Positions 12,125-23,947 of a stretch of 64,000 bases of DNA are shown one piece after another. The position numbers were made by a program, and so were the translations under genes. The notes below the pieces were generated by a model that saw only the letters and a program-made list of their open reading frames with translations, ran no database searches and was not told the origin of the DNA. Where the stretch lies: assembly GCF_021730395.1 (NCBI RefSeq), contig NC_069365.1:21302001-21366000 (forward strand), read 5' to 3'. Each line of letters begins with the position of its first letter. Position 1 is the stretch's first letter. Source of the stretch: Mercenaria mercenaria (taxonomy: Eukaryota; Mollusca; Bivalvia; Venerida; Veneridae).

Positions 12125-12192
12125 TAGTGGATAGTGTGTCCGACATCTATTCTTTTTATGTTTGTATGGTGCAGGTTCGAGCCCTTCCTTTT
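12125..12192 (+). pseudogene. tRNA-like sequence
   Basis: TAGTCTAGTGGATAGTGTG resembles a tRNA D-arm/A-box, and GGTTCGAGCCC 50 bases on a T-arm/B-box; a T-rich tract follows. The acceptor stem does not close, so it is tRNA-derived rather than a working tRNA gene. Confidence 0.45.
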
Positions 12193-12444
12193 TAAATGAT
12201 TTTTACTTATTCTATTTTGGAGGTTTTGGTTTTTATCACCTTTTGTATTTTTTCTTTCATTCTTTTTATTTATGTATTTGTTTAATTATTATTGTAATGT
12301 TTATAGATTCAATGTCTATTCTAATATGAGATCGTCTGAAGAATGTCAATAAATACTCAGTAAAACTGCAAGAGAAAATCATAATATAAATAGTTTTACA
12401 TGAATTCCTTACGAAAAACATGCTGGAAAAATAAAGAAGTAGCT

Positions 12445-12518
12445 CGTCCTGTGTTCGAACCACCACAGTAATCTTACAAATCAAACGTGTTAACCACTAG
12501 ACCACGCCGCTACTTGCA
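12445..12518 (-). pseudogene. tRNA-like sequence, minus strand
   Basis: Minus-strand GGCGTGGTCTAGTGGTTAAC is A-box-like and GGTGGTTCGAACAC B-box-like, about 45 bases apart. Together with 12125-12192 it forms a convergent pair about 250 bp apart, but the two resemble different tRNAs. A closed cloverleaf could not be drawn. Confidence 0.42.
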
Positions 12519-14640
12519 TTGGTTTTGTGGTATAAGATATTTGTCATATAATGTGTCCACTTGATTCCCTATTTCATTGTTATGGGTTAATCCGGTATTA
12601 GTAAATAAAGGCCACAGTTATCGCGTTTTGTTAACAGACTAGTTTGAAATTGTTTCTGAAAATAAGAATATCTGTTACATTGCTCTTGAACAAAGTGGCT
12701 CCACAACTTAAAATTTGAAACCATTTTTAAAGATACCATGACTTATTTTAAAGCAGCATGTCTCTAGATCGTTCGACAACAAAAAAATTATTTTTTTTAG
12801 AGATCTTGAAAAACAAGAGGGCCATAATGGCCCTATATCGCTCACCTAATATCATTGCACTTCAGGGTAGGAAGGTCAAAAAATCATAATCAAGATCAAA
12901 CAAAAGAATCATGAGTAAATATAGTTGAAATTTTCTTAAAGGTACAGATATGTCAAAATACTCCTAAAAATTGGAGGTACCATCCATGTTGTACCAAAGA
13001 AAAGATAAAGTGGTCTCGGTTTTTCCCTACGGCCAATAATAAAGAAGTTACTAAATAAGCTTTTTATAGTAACATAAAATAAAGTAACCTCTGGGGCTGG
13101 GTCAATTTGACCCTGGGGGGGGGGGGGGGTCAAGATTTGAATTTTTTTTGTACAGGTCCACTAGGCAATGCTACATGTCAAATATCAAAGCTCTTCTGGT
13201 TTATTATTAGAAATTTTTGAAGATTTTTCTATGTACAGTCAAGTAACCCCATGGGGCTGTGTCAATTTCACCCCTGGGGTCATGATTTGAACAAATTTTG
13301 TAAAAGTCTACTAGGCAATGCTACATGTTAAATATCTAAGACCAAGGCCTTCTGGTTTATTTTAAGAAATTTTTGTAAAGATTTTCCTATGTAAAATCAA
13401 GTGACCCCTGGGGAGGGGTCAATTTTAACCCCGGGGGATATGGTTTGAACAAATTTTGTAGAGTTCCACTAGGCAATGGTACAAGTGAAATATCTAGGCT
13501 CTAGGCCTAATGGGTTATTTTAAGAAAAATTTTGACGATTTCCTATGTAAAATCAAGTGACCCATGGGGAGGGGTCAATTTTGACCCCAGGGGTCATAAT
13601 TTAAACAAATTTTGTAGAGGTCTACTAGGCAATGCTGGGATCCTGGAAAACCTGGGATGGGCTCATGGGATGGGATGGGATGGGCTCAAGGACATGGGCT
13701 GAACTTACTTGTCCCTAAATTTTTCTCAGATTCTCGAAGGTTTCTTAAGGTGAACAGTTCTCTATAAAATAAATCATACCCCTGGGAATTCATGCCATAC
13801 TGTCAATAAGATCTGGTCGAGAGTTACAAAATGGGTTAATGTCTTATTTTATAGGCTAATAACAGTAACTACATTTTCTTATTATTGTTATCATTATTAT
13901 TGTTAATTCTCTTGATCCAGTCAGTAGTACACTTAATAAAACAGTAATAATTTTAAAGTAATATTATGAAAAATAAAAACACGTAGAACAGTAATAATTT
14001 TAAAGTTATATTATGAAAATTAAAAAATATATACTTCTTGCATGTGTATTTATAAGTGATACCTTTTTGAAATAAAAGTAGACTAATATACATGTAGTGG
14101 AAGAAATGTATTTGAATGTCAAAACAAAACAATTCGGTATAATGAAGAATTATGAAGATAAAGGGTAGAATTACATGTATATATGTCACAGGGAGAAAAA
14201 TGATGAATTCAGCAGTTGACCTTTAACCCAAGTTAGAGAATGAACCTACAACATTAATTTGTTTGATGAAAATTAATTTTGAGAGAAAATATGCAATGGA
14301 ACTTATGATAAATCAATTCTGAAAAGAAGTTACTGAAAATAAAAAGAAAACAATAATTGACAAATTTCAAGATAAAGAGATGACAGAAATGAATTTATAA
14401 TATATTAGACTTATTACATACTCATTTCTATTCCCCGTTAAGTTACACTGGTACCGGAAACGTCAATATTTTTCCGTACACTGACGCCTGAATTTCATAT
14501 CGGGTGCGTGACGTAATCCAGTGTGTGTTGCTGCACTATTTTTTCTATTTATTCAGTATTGTCAGTCATATTCAGGGTATTGAACAAATTTGTGATATTT
14601 ACATTTATATTTATACATGTAGATGCATATGTAATAAAAA

Positions 14641-14755
14641 GGTTATTATCTTTGCATCTGGAAATATGCACTCGTTCTTCAGCGGAAGAATATTGCGCTC
14701 TTAAAGTCGCGCAATGAAGAACTCATGCATATTTCCCGATACAAAGCTAATAACC
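14641..14755. repeat. Palindrome with about 45-bp arms
   Basis: GGTTATTATCTTTGCATCTG and GGAAATATGCACTCGTTCTTC are mirrored by GAAGAACTCATGCATATTTCC and ACAAAGCTAATAACC. It lies inside the MULE-like element and may be a separate MITE. Confidence 0.85.
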
Positions 14756-15321
14756 TATAAATATTATAACATATGAAAAGGGGGATTCTCAAACATATGG
14801 CAATTTTCAATTTATTTGGTAATAGATTTTGATGTTTACATTAACATAAAGTGGACAATAATTGACCATATTTTGTTCCAAATAATTGCTTTTTAGTTCT
14901 TCTTATCATAAAAAAAGATGTTCTTATTTTATGCTCTTCTGTGAGAAATACTGAAATTTATCAGTGAAATAAAATTAATATTTTCACTGTTTCAAACAGT
15001 GAAAATATCATTTTTATTTTTCACTGTCACTGAACTACATTTGAATGCAGAATTATAAATGATAGGAAATTCCTTACAAAATATTTTTCAGTAAAAGTAA
15101 AGATGTATAAATATGATAAAAGGATCATACATATTTACATTTTATCAAAATCAAATGTAAAAGAAATCAGGAAACGTAATAATAGAACTATTTATTCTAC
15201 AAAGACATCCTGATGTCACGACATTATGACATTATGATGCGGCGCACATGACGTTGTTGGCAAACTGAATATAGTCCTAATTTTTTTAAAACCATTAAAA
15301 ATGCATAAAATGAATAGAAAA

Positions 15322-15470
15322 TTTGTTTGTTTCATTGTAAGATCGAAATATATTTCACTCGTGAACACCATAATTTACATTTTCACTTGTGGCTGCGCCA
15401 CTCGTGAAAATATTGCATTAAAGTGTCCACTCAGTGAAATATATTTCGATCTTACACTAAAACAAACAAA
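15322..15470. mobile_element. Palindromic MITE, TTTGTTTG...CAAACAAA type
   Basis: Left arm TTTGTTTGTTTCATTGTAAG then ATCGAAATATATTTCACT; right arm AGTGAAATATATTTCGATCT then TACACTAAAACAAACAAA. A second inner palindrome (ATTTTCACTTGTGGCTGCG..) forms the loop. A relative is at 36395-36534. Confidence 0.85.
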
Positions 15471-16684
15471 TATCCTGTATACATTAACACCAAGTGGACA
15501 ATAAATGATTATATTTTGTTCAAAATAATTGCTTTTTTCTGCTTTACTTATAATAAAAAAATGATGTTTACATTAACACCAAGTGGACAATAAATGATTA
15601 TATTTTGTTCAAAATAAGTGCCTTTTTTGCTTTACTTATGATAAAAAATACAGTCCATAAATTTTTCCTCACTTATATTGGAGCCGTAGAAGTACATTCT
15701 AACAAGTTACAGGACTAAGTATTGGTATTCCCTTCTTGGCAGCCAATACAGTGTGAGTCTCATTCTGGGAATTGTAATTACAGGCTGTGTCCCTGTTATC
15801 CTTAGCTGACCTCTTAATTGCCCAGCTGAACTTTTAATTCATGTTCCTCACTATATATTTCTCTGACCTTGGACCCATGACCTTCAGCCCATCCCATCCC
15901 ATCCCATGAGCCCATCCCACGAGCCCATCCCAGGTTTTCCAGGCTGCCGGCAATGCTACAGGTCAAATATCTAAGCTCTAGGCCCTCTGGTTTATTTTTA
16001 GAAAAATTTTTCAATGTAAAATCAAGTGACCCCTGGGGCGGGGTCAATTTTGACCCCGGGGGTCATGATTTGAACAATTTTAGTAGAGGTCCACTAGGCA
16101 ATGCTACAAGTCAAATATCTAAGCTCTAGGGCTTCTGGTTTTTGAGAAGAAGATTTTTTAAGCTTTTCCTATGTAAAATCAAGTGACCCCTGGGGCAGGG
16201 TCAATTTTAACTCAGGGGTCATGATTGGAACACATTTTGTAGAGGTCCACTAGGAAATGCTACATGTGAAATATCTAAGCTCTAGGCCTTCTGGTTTATT
16301 TTTAGAAATTTTTTGAAGATTTTCCTATGTTAAATCAAGTGATCCCTGGGTCATGATTTGAACAAACTTGGTAGAGGTCCATTAGGCAATGCTTTACACC
16401 AAATATCTAAGCTCTAGGGCTTCTGGTTTTTGAGAAGAAGATTTTTAAAATTTTTCCTTCCGGTTGCCATGGCAACCAGAGTTCTGCATGGAATTGACTT
16501 TGAACAATTTTGAAAGGAGGCCACCCGAGGATCATTGCTATGAAGTTTGGTGAAATTCTGCCCAGTGGTTTTCAAGAAGATTTTTTTACAAATGGTTGAC
16601 GCACGACGGACGATGGACATCATGCTGCTTTAATAACAGAATACATAATAAAATTAGTTTGAACCAAGTTTAGATGGTCACTGA

Positions 16685-18888
16685 GGCCAGAGTTTTTTTA
16701 TCTTTCGTTTTACGGGAGATTTTTGAAAAATGAGCAGGGGGAGGAGGGAATAAAAATAAAAATAAAAAGCTTGAAAGTGAGCATCTCCGAAAAAAATAAA
16801 AATAAAATAGAATTTTTTAAGATTTTTTTTATTTTGATGAACTTTCGTTTCAAGTTTTGTTTACTTGTGCTTGTGTCCAGTATTTAATATTGTGATTGAT
16901 TGTTATGTTTTAAGACTATAAAAGCCATTTATACAGGATGAACACTGAATAAAATTTTCATGCATGCTTGTGAATAAACTGCTTCAGGCACTGTAACTCA
17001 CACTGGCAAGTCTTTAAAATTCAGAAAGCTTGTTTTACTTAATTTAAGTGGAAGACAAAAATTATTTTATCTGTTACAACAGCCACAGTAAATTTCAGTG
17101 ACAGCAAGTAGAGACTAAACAGGTCTGGTATAAAGTGGCCTAGTAGTGTAGTAGTTTTGGTGGTTTGGTTTGCTTGCATCTTCTGCTTTGTAACCTCTGG
17201 TTTTTATACATAATATTTACTTATTGTATCTTTCACCAATATCATCTTTAAGAGCTAACTTTACAGTTTATGCCAGCTCATAATATAGTGGATTTTATCA
17301 GCAAAATAAAGTATTTAATAACTTTGAATAACAGTCACAGTGCAGAGGGCAAGATTTTTTTTCAGTGATGAAAAACGAAAGATAATCTTGCAAAAAGTAA
17401 TCTGAAAATTTACCTCATTTAACTCTGTTATTTGCACCTTTTTATAATACACTTAGTTCAAGTACTGAAGTTGCTTCTGTAATTTGCACCTTTTTATACT
17501 ACACTTAGTTCAAGTACTGAAGTTGCATCACTTTTTGTCAAAATATTGTCTCCAATAAAAAGTATTCTTTATTATTCTTTATACACTTATGAATTCTATT
17601 GAAGTTACAAAAGAAATGGACCATCTGTCTGAGATTTTGCCAACACTACCAGCTGCTTTATGCCATGTGACACATCACTGTCTGATCGTACCGCATCGGT
17701 TCTTAAAATTGCTGAGAAATAGAATCAATAAAAAATTTCTTCTTTAATTTGTTATCAAAAGCGAATGTGCTATATCCCGTATAAAAGGTAAATGTCTCAA
17801 ACGATAGTTACTATAGTGGATATCCTACATCTGTGACCTATTTGCCCTCAAGGAATTTACATTATTGTTTGACAAGAAAAACATTTAAATTGTTGGTCAA
17901 AAAATACATGTACAAAGATTCATTTAAAACTTATTAAAAACCGCAGTGACATCACATTGCTTTATTTTATAATCGCATTTCTAGTTACGTTCACGAGGTC
18001 ACGTAACCTATTCTGATCTGTTTGCCAAAAATGGTCTTACTCCATGTATTGTAATCACTGCCGCTTTTTCATTATTTAAGATTTTTTTATTCTGTTTTTT
18101 GTACTTTCTGGTCAAAAGTCTGAATTTTAAGCCCAAAGTATTCATCATTTATTTACTTTTAGAAAGAAATAAGTAACTAAGATCGCGCTGTTTGAATTTT
18201 TACAAATGATTATATGAAAATTCGACCGTTTTTATAGAATTTTGCCTACATTTCTGTCGATATCTTATTAAAATCATTATAGAATTCAAAAAGTATTATT
18301 TCTCAAGGGGTGTTGAAAACTTGAAGCGAAAATATTAAAAAATGAATGCACTACGCACGGTTTTTGTGTCTGTGTCGATGTAAATTAGATGTTACGATAG
18401 GTCACACGTGCTTGGGGAATGGAAAATTACCGGCATGACGTTTTGATATCTTTACGATTCGCGGGTAAATTCCAGTCAATCCAGGTAGCGACTGAACCAT
18501 CTCAAAGTTTGTTGACGTATTGTAGATGTAATTTCTGAATTTTGGTAAAGTAAGGACGTAAAAAACCACTCGCCCGATCGGTCGAGTACACAGCGAGGTC
18601 CACTCGTCCTACTCAGACTTAACTCGCCAATGCGAGCAGGCGAGTGGAATTTTACACCCTGTTAATGCCGATAAATGTACGGCAAAACACGAAACACGCG
18701 TTAAACTCCCTTCCTGTGAAATTACGTCCAGGTGAAAATACACTAATTTTATTTTCTTTGGGGCTGTAAACAACCGACCGGCGGAAAAAATAAAATAAAA
18801 CTCGGGAAAATGAATTTTAATTTTATTCCATTTTTGCAATATTTAGGACCGGCGCTCCCGTAAAACGAAAAATAAAAAAACTCTGGCC
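16685..18888. mobile_element. TIR DNA transposon, non-autonomous, 2204 bp
   Basis: Ends GGCCAGAGTTTTTTTATCTT and, inverted, GGCCAGAGTTTTTTTATTTT continue to CGTTTTACGGGAG, about 35 bp. TGA flanks both sides (16682-16684, 18889-18891), a 3-bp duplication candidate. No transposase. It contains a perfect-looking 52-bp tandem pair at 17431-17526. Confidence 0.75.
17431..17526 (+). repeat. 52-bp tandem duplication
   Basis: TTTGCACCTTTTTATA.TACACTTAGTTCAAGTACTGAAGTTGC occurs twice with period 52 and one clear substitution, implying a recent local duplication. Confidence 0.9.
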
Positions 18889-18959
18889 TGATTATAAATG
18901 TACTATTGTCACTGTATGGTTACTACATCAGTAGACATATGCTTGGATCTTTCATAGTG

Positions 18960-19235
18960 TTTCTGTTGGGTTAAACATTGTTTTTCAACACTATTTCAGT
19001 TACTGTATGTATGGGCAATTAACCTAACCAGTGTTCCTGGATTATGTACTAGTACAAACCTGTTCTCTGCAAGTAACTGCCAACTTCCCATATGAATCAG
19101 AGGTGGAGGACAAATGTTTTCAGACACAAGACATAATGTCTTTTATCAAATCATCATGCAGAACATAAGGATAAAACTCCCCAACTCGCGATTCGTAGAT
19201 CAGTGCTCTCCCTATTGCGCTAAGTGGTTCGGCTT
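18960..19235 (-). mobile_element. tRNA-derived SINE, V-SINE/RUDI-like (minus)
   Basis: On the minus strand it starts with a tRNA-like head (CACTTAGCGCAATAGGGAG then AGCACTGATCTACGAATCGC), passes CAGGTTTGTACTAGTAC and ends GTTGAAAAACAATGTTTAACCC. The same order is found in 41638-41926. It is diverged, and its head lacks an intact B-box. Confidence 0.8.
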
Positions 19236-19445
19236 TAGCGTTTGGATGTGTCCAATATGGCCCCTTCTGAGCAAAAAAGGAAAAAACATTGTGTAAGTTT
19301 TACTGATTCTACCAAATACACACAATTTTTACATAAAAATTAAAAATCACCCTTAGCTCCAAACTATGGGACATAAAATGTTGAAAGAATACTTGTTTAA
19401 ATCATTAAGTGTTCAAAATGTGGCAATTATCTCAATCTAGATGCA

Positions 19446-19938
19446 ACAAGAGCTGTCAGTGGACAGCGGGCTCAACTATTGTCAGTACTTGATAGTATAA
19501 TATAAACAATGAGTAAAACTTAAACATTACAAGAAGCATATTTTAATTCGAAAAGGGGCCATAATTCAGTCAAAATGCTTGATAGAGTTGCCTCCTTTTT
19601 ACAGACTGGGGTCTTGATGGTAAACAAGTATGCAAAATATGAAAGCAATATCTCAATAGGCTTTGAAAATATTTGGGGTGGTACACAAACTTTAACATTT
19701 ATTCTAAGTCGAAAAGGGGCCATAATTCATTCAAAATGCTTGATAGAGTTGCCTCCTCCTTTTTACAGACTGGGGTCATGATGGTAAACAAGTATGCAAA
19801 ATATGAAAGCAATATCTCAATGGACTTTGAAAATATTTGAGGTGGTCAAAAACTTTAACATCTGTGTGATGCTCACGCTCTCGCTGATGTCGGGGTGAGT
19901 AGGATAGCTCCCTTATTCTTCGAAAAGTCGAGCTAAAA
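19446..19938 (-). mobile_element. Pearl-like element, minus, two core units
   Basis: Minus orientation: 5' TAGCTCGACTTTTCGAAGAAT hairpin (19938 side), two units of about 180 bp (AAAAGGGGCCATAATTCA, GTTGCCTCC.TTTTTACAGAC, GCAATATCTCAAT), and 3' CGCTGTCCACTGACAGCTCTTGTT. An oligo-A flank (minus oligo-T) is seen at 19935-19945. Confidence 0.8.
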
Positions 19939-20159
19939 ACAAAACTTTTAAATATTTTCAAAATTCTTGCAGTTGCAACTGAAAATTTAGTATTTTGGGT
20001 ACAAAATAAACCTGAGGTCAGCCACATGTATTATTAAAAGGACTAACCCACACACTTTAGGTGAAAACTGATTTCTCTTAAAAATCCATAAATGTTAGTA
20101 CCCTATTATGACTAGAGGTACAAGATTCACAGAATATCTGTATTCTTCTATATTTCTAT

Positions 20160-21480
20160 GATGGTAATTATACATGGCCTGAATAAATTGAGAAATACAA
20201 GTTTTACATTATAAATTGAGAGTGACATTTATTAGACCAAGACAATGTGTTTAAAGGTGTAAAATAAAGACAAATGAATAGACATAAATCTTAAAAAAAG
20301 ACTACACATTTTGTAATATAGTACTAAACATTATGATAGCCGTGCATGTTCCCTTGAAATCAACACGAGAACACAGAAACAAATGATTGTTTCTGTATTT
20401 TCTTAGACTGACATGGGTGGTCATTTTGTCCTACTTTCATGTTTATCGTTTTTCCGTAATCGGTCGGAAATTCTTCGGAAATTCATCATGTGATCTTAAA
20501 ACTGTTTCAAACGAATATCCGTTTAAAGACGCGCGGCAAAATAACTGTATTTCAATGATGGTAATTATACACGACTTGCACGAAAAATATGAAATGTACA
20601 AAATTTATGTTTAAAATTGACAGTGACATATATTAGGCCAAGACAATGTGTTTAATGTCTAAAATCTTATTAAATTAATGTAGCCATATGTACATAAATC
20701 AGTGTATTTAGGTAAATTTCAATCACATTTCGTTTCGGCAGTGTAAGACAGTTATTCATTTATATTCTTAAAACTATACTGAAAAGAGATTAACTGAAAA
20801 AGTTTGCAGACAAAGTTGTAAAAACACTTTTATTCGGGAAGGGCCTGAATTGTCCTCCCACAAACTTGTAGCATAGCAGTTTATTACCTGTATTATAAGA
20901 ATGTTTTTCATGAAGGTTTTGTGAGTTACAAAATTGTTGAATTCCATGTGCTAAGTTTGTAAAAATCACGTTATCATTTGGGCATATAATATATTTTGCA
21001 TCTATTTGTAAATTATAGCCTCGTTTCGGAGGATTCTTCCGAAAAAGTCCGAAGATGCTTGACGGGTTCGTAAGCAGTTGGAAAACATACTTTCGGTTTG
21101 ACATAGGCAACATTTTTGTTTATTTGTTAGTTATTCTTGAACATATTTATGACTATTTGGTCAGATCCGATGCAGTGAGCCGTATTTTCAGTAAATAGGA
21201 AGTCTCAGCTACAAACTCTGGTTTTCATATAATACTCGTTCAGGTTCTAGTAATGGACCTTTAATGTCTAAGCATTGTATTGAATGAATACAACAGTATG
21301 CATAGTATTTGGTGTATTAAGTTTAGACCAAACTTTGTTTTTACAGTGTAAGATTCTTATTTATCTATGTTTTTAACAGATTTTATAGATTGACTGAATA
21401 AATTTGCAGAATAATGAAATTGTTAAAACACATTAATTCAGGGAAGGATCTAAATTGTCAACCTGTTATCCTCCCCTTTT
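20160..21480 (+). repeat. Two overlapping sets of direct duplications
   Basis: 20160-20268 recurs at 20557-20650 (GATGGTAATTATACA, CCAAGACAATGTGTTTAA). 20700-20860 recurs at 21290-21460 (CAGTGTAAGA, TTTATAGATT/TTGCAGA, CATTAATTCAGGGAAGG). The order A-x-A'-B-y-B' is not a plain tandem duplication. No coding content recognised. Confidence 0.6.
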
Positions 21481-21728
21481 GAAATTGTATTCTTATGTTT
21501 AAGAAATGTTCAAGAAGCCCCTATCATGAAAAGGACACTATATAAATCTGGTATAATAATAAATAATAATATAAAATAAGGCACTGCTTCAATCAGGAAT
21601 CTATCTGACTTTAGCTCATCTCATAACACTTGAAAAGAACTGTCTAATGACAACATGGAAAGACACATTTTTTTAATTCAATAGTATATATCTCATTCGG
21701 TATATTGCATGTTTCTATAGAGGGATCG

Positions 21729-22340
21729 ATCCCACTGATCACTTACATGTGTAAAGTTTTATTAAATTGTGTGCAAAGATTCGGGAGATTAGGTGTGTAC
21801 AAGACTGCATATGCAGACTATGTATATAGTATATTAACAAACAAGAAGGCCATGAAGGCCCTGTATCGCTAACCTGACCTATTTATCTAAAGATATCAAG
21901 ATTAACATTCTGACCAAGTTTCATTAAGATATGGTCATAAATGTTGCCTCTAAAGTGTTAACAAGCTTTTCCTTTGATTTGACCCTGTGACCTAATTTTT
22001 AACCTGACATGACCCAGATTTGAACTTGACCTAAACTTTAAAGATCATAAAGTTTAACATTTTGACTAAGTTTCATGAAGATACAGTCAAAAATTTGGCC
22101 TCTAGTGTTAACAAGTTTTTTCTCTGATTTGACCTAGTGACCTAGTTTTTGACCCCACCTGACCCAGATTTGAACATGACCTATAGATCATCAAGATAAA
22201 CATTCTTAAGTTTCATTAAGATATGGTCATAAATGTTGCCTCTGAAGAGTTAACTAGATTTTCCTTTGATCTGACCCTGTGACCTAGTTTTTGACCCGAC
22301 ATTTGCAACCATTTGCACACTCGGACAGATGGAAAGCATT
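21729..22340 (-). mobile_element. Pearl-like element, minus, plus one unit of the 2600-3415 repeat
   Basis: From 21838, AACAAGAAGGCCATGAAGGCC then CTGTATCGCTAACC is a hairpin with CTTGTT tail (minus). Units of about 155 bp follow (ACATTCTGACCAAGTTTCATT, GACCTAGTTTTTGACC). 21729-21836 is one unit like those at 2600-3415, directly abutting. Confidence 0.75.
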
Positions 22341-22812
22341 AAACTGGTAACATAGATGTACATCTACAGGGATAATTACCAAGACAATGAGGCCAAAATA
22401 TACCGGGCACCTGCCAAGTAAGCATCACGGAATGGCGGATTACCTCCCATAGCCAAAAATTACTTGGTCTGAAAAATGATCAAAATATGTACGTGCAATC
22501 ATACGAGTATTAAGCGCACTCTTTATGTAAAATGATCAATTTCCCACAAAAATACCAATTTGATTAATTTGGCCATATATGGCACACAGAGTGATTCTTT
22601 TCTTGGGCATCTGCCATCTCTTCGAAGATTTCCCAAACATTTTATGGAAAAGACGTCATCTTCATAATCTTCTATCTTTAGTCTAAAGAATCGGGAACCT
22701 GTTCTGATTAGGAAATTCTTTTCCAAAATAAGCGCTTTAATATTGGGGCCCCGTAATCAGGCTAGTAACAATACCCAATCGGGCTTTCGACATATAAACT
22801 TAATATTTCTTG

Positions 22813-23830
22813 AACAAGAGCACCGCCTTGCCGGTGCTGACGCTCATCTGATTATTTTGTATAATAGAAATATTGTCCTACCCATGATTTTCTAAATCTA
22901 AAAAGGGCCACCATTCTTGCAAAAAGCAGGATAGAGTTATGTTTCTTGATGTATAGCGTCCGCTTATGATGGTGATAAACTGTTGCAAGTTTTAAACCAA
23001 TAGCTTCGATAGTTTATGAGAAAAGTTGATATAAACATAATACTCAACCAAGAACATGATTTTCAAGTCCAAAAGGGGCAATAATTATTGCAAAATGCAG
23101 GATGGAGTTATGTTGCTTGGCTCTTGCTGTACAGGGTCAGCTTATGATGGTGAACAAGTGTTGCAACGTTCAAAGCAATAGCTTTGATAGTATAAGAGAA
23201 AAAGTTGACCTAAACATAAAACTTAATCAAGAAATCTGATATTTTTAACTCCAAAAGGGGCCATAAATCTTGCAAAAAGCAGGATGGAGTTATGTTTCAT
23301 GCTGTACAGGGTCAGCTTATGCTGGTGAACAAGTGTTGCAAGTTTTAAGGCAATAGCTTTGATAGTTTAGGAGAAAAGCTGACCTAAACATAAAACTCAA
23401 CCAAGAAAACTGATTTTCTAAGTCCAAAAGGGGCAATAATTATTGCAAAAAGCAGGAGGAGTTATGTTTCTTGACGTACAGGGTCAGGTTATGATGGTGA
23501 ACAAGTGTTGCAAGTTTCAAAGCAATAGCTCTGATAGTTTAGGAGAAAAGTTGACCTAAACCTAAAACTTAACCAAGAAATCTGATATTTTTTAAGTACA
23601 AAAGGGGCCATAAATCTTGCAAAAGGCAGGATGGAGTTATGTTTTTTGCTAAACAGGGACAGTTTATGATGGTGAACAAGTGCTCCAAGTTTCAAAGCAA
23701 TAGCTTTAGTAGCTTAGGAGAAAAGCTGACCTAAACATAAAACTTAACCAGCCGACGTCAACGCCGACAACCGCTCAAATGATGACAATAACTCATCATT
23801 TTTTTTCAAAAATTCAGATGAGCTAAAAAT
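22813..23830 (-). mobile_element. Pearl-like element, minus, about five core units
   Basis: ACAAGAGCACCGCCTTGCCGG then TGCTGACGCTCATC is the hairpin-plus-CTCTTGT end; TTTTTAGCTCATCTGAATTT (minus, 23830 side) is the other. Units of about 175 bp share AAAAGGGGC(C)ATAA.TCTTGC, GGATGGAGTTATGTTTC, GTGAACAAGTGTTGCAAG. Confidence 0.85.
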
Positions 23831-23947
23831 GATGAAAATATTTCATTCAAACTTGGTCCATTTATTAAGCATAACATACAATACATGTTAAGACAGAAAT
23901 AACTTTGTTGCCTTCAGTTTTGTTAAAATTACTTCCCTTTTTCAGAT

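Larger units (their letters stand above)
13637..15948. mobile_element. MULE-like non-autonomous element, 2312 bp, perfect 9-bp target duplication
   Basis: GGCAATGCT occurs immediately before (13628-13636) and after (15949-15957) the element, interrupting the pearl unit CTAGGCAATGCTACA. Ends: GGGATCCTGGAAAACCTGGG and, inverted, GGCAGCCTGGAAAACCTGGG, then GGGAT-rich subterminal repeats for about 70 bp. The interior has no transposase. It holds three related units of about 86 bp (14831-14920, 15482-15566, 15567-15650; AGTGGACAATAAATGATTAT) and two long palindromes. A 9-bp duplication with long TIRs fits Mutator-like elements. Confidence 0.85.
12812..16640 (-). mobile_element. Pearl-like tandem-core element (minus), split by a 2.3-kb insertion
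   Basis: The 3' end (minus) is AACAAGAGGGCCATAATGG followed by CCCTATATCGCTCACC, a hairpin (GGGCCATaATGGCCC) plus the CTCTTGTT tail. The core has units of about 150-170 bp with GGGGTCAATTTTGACCCC and CACTAGGCAATGCTACA, on both sides of the insertion at 13637-15948. The other end is near CGCACGACGGACGATGGACAT (16590-16625). A short internal stretch (12935-13080) recurs inverted at 56600-56740. Confidence 0.8.
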
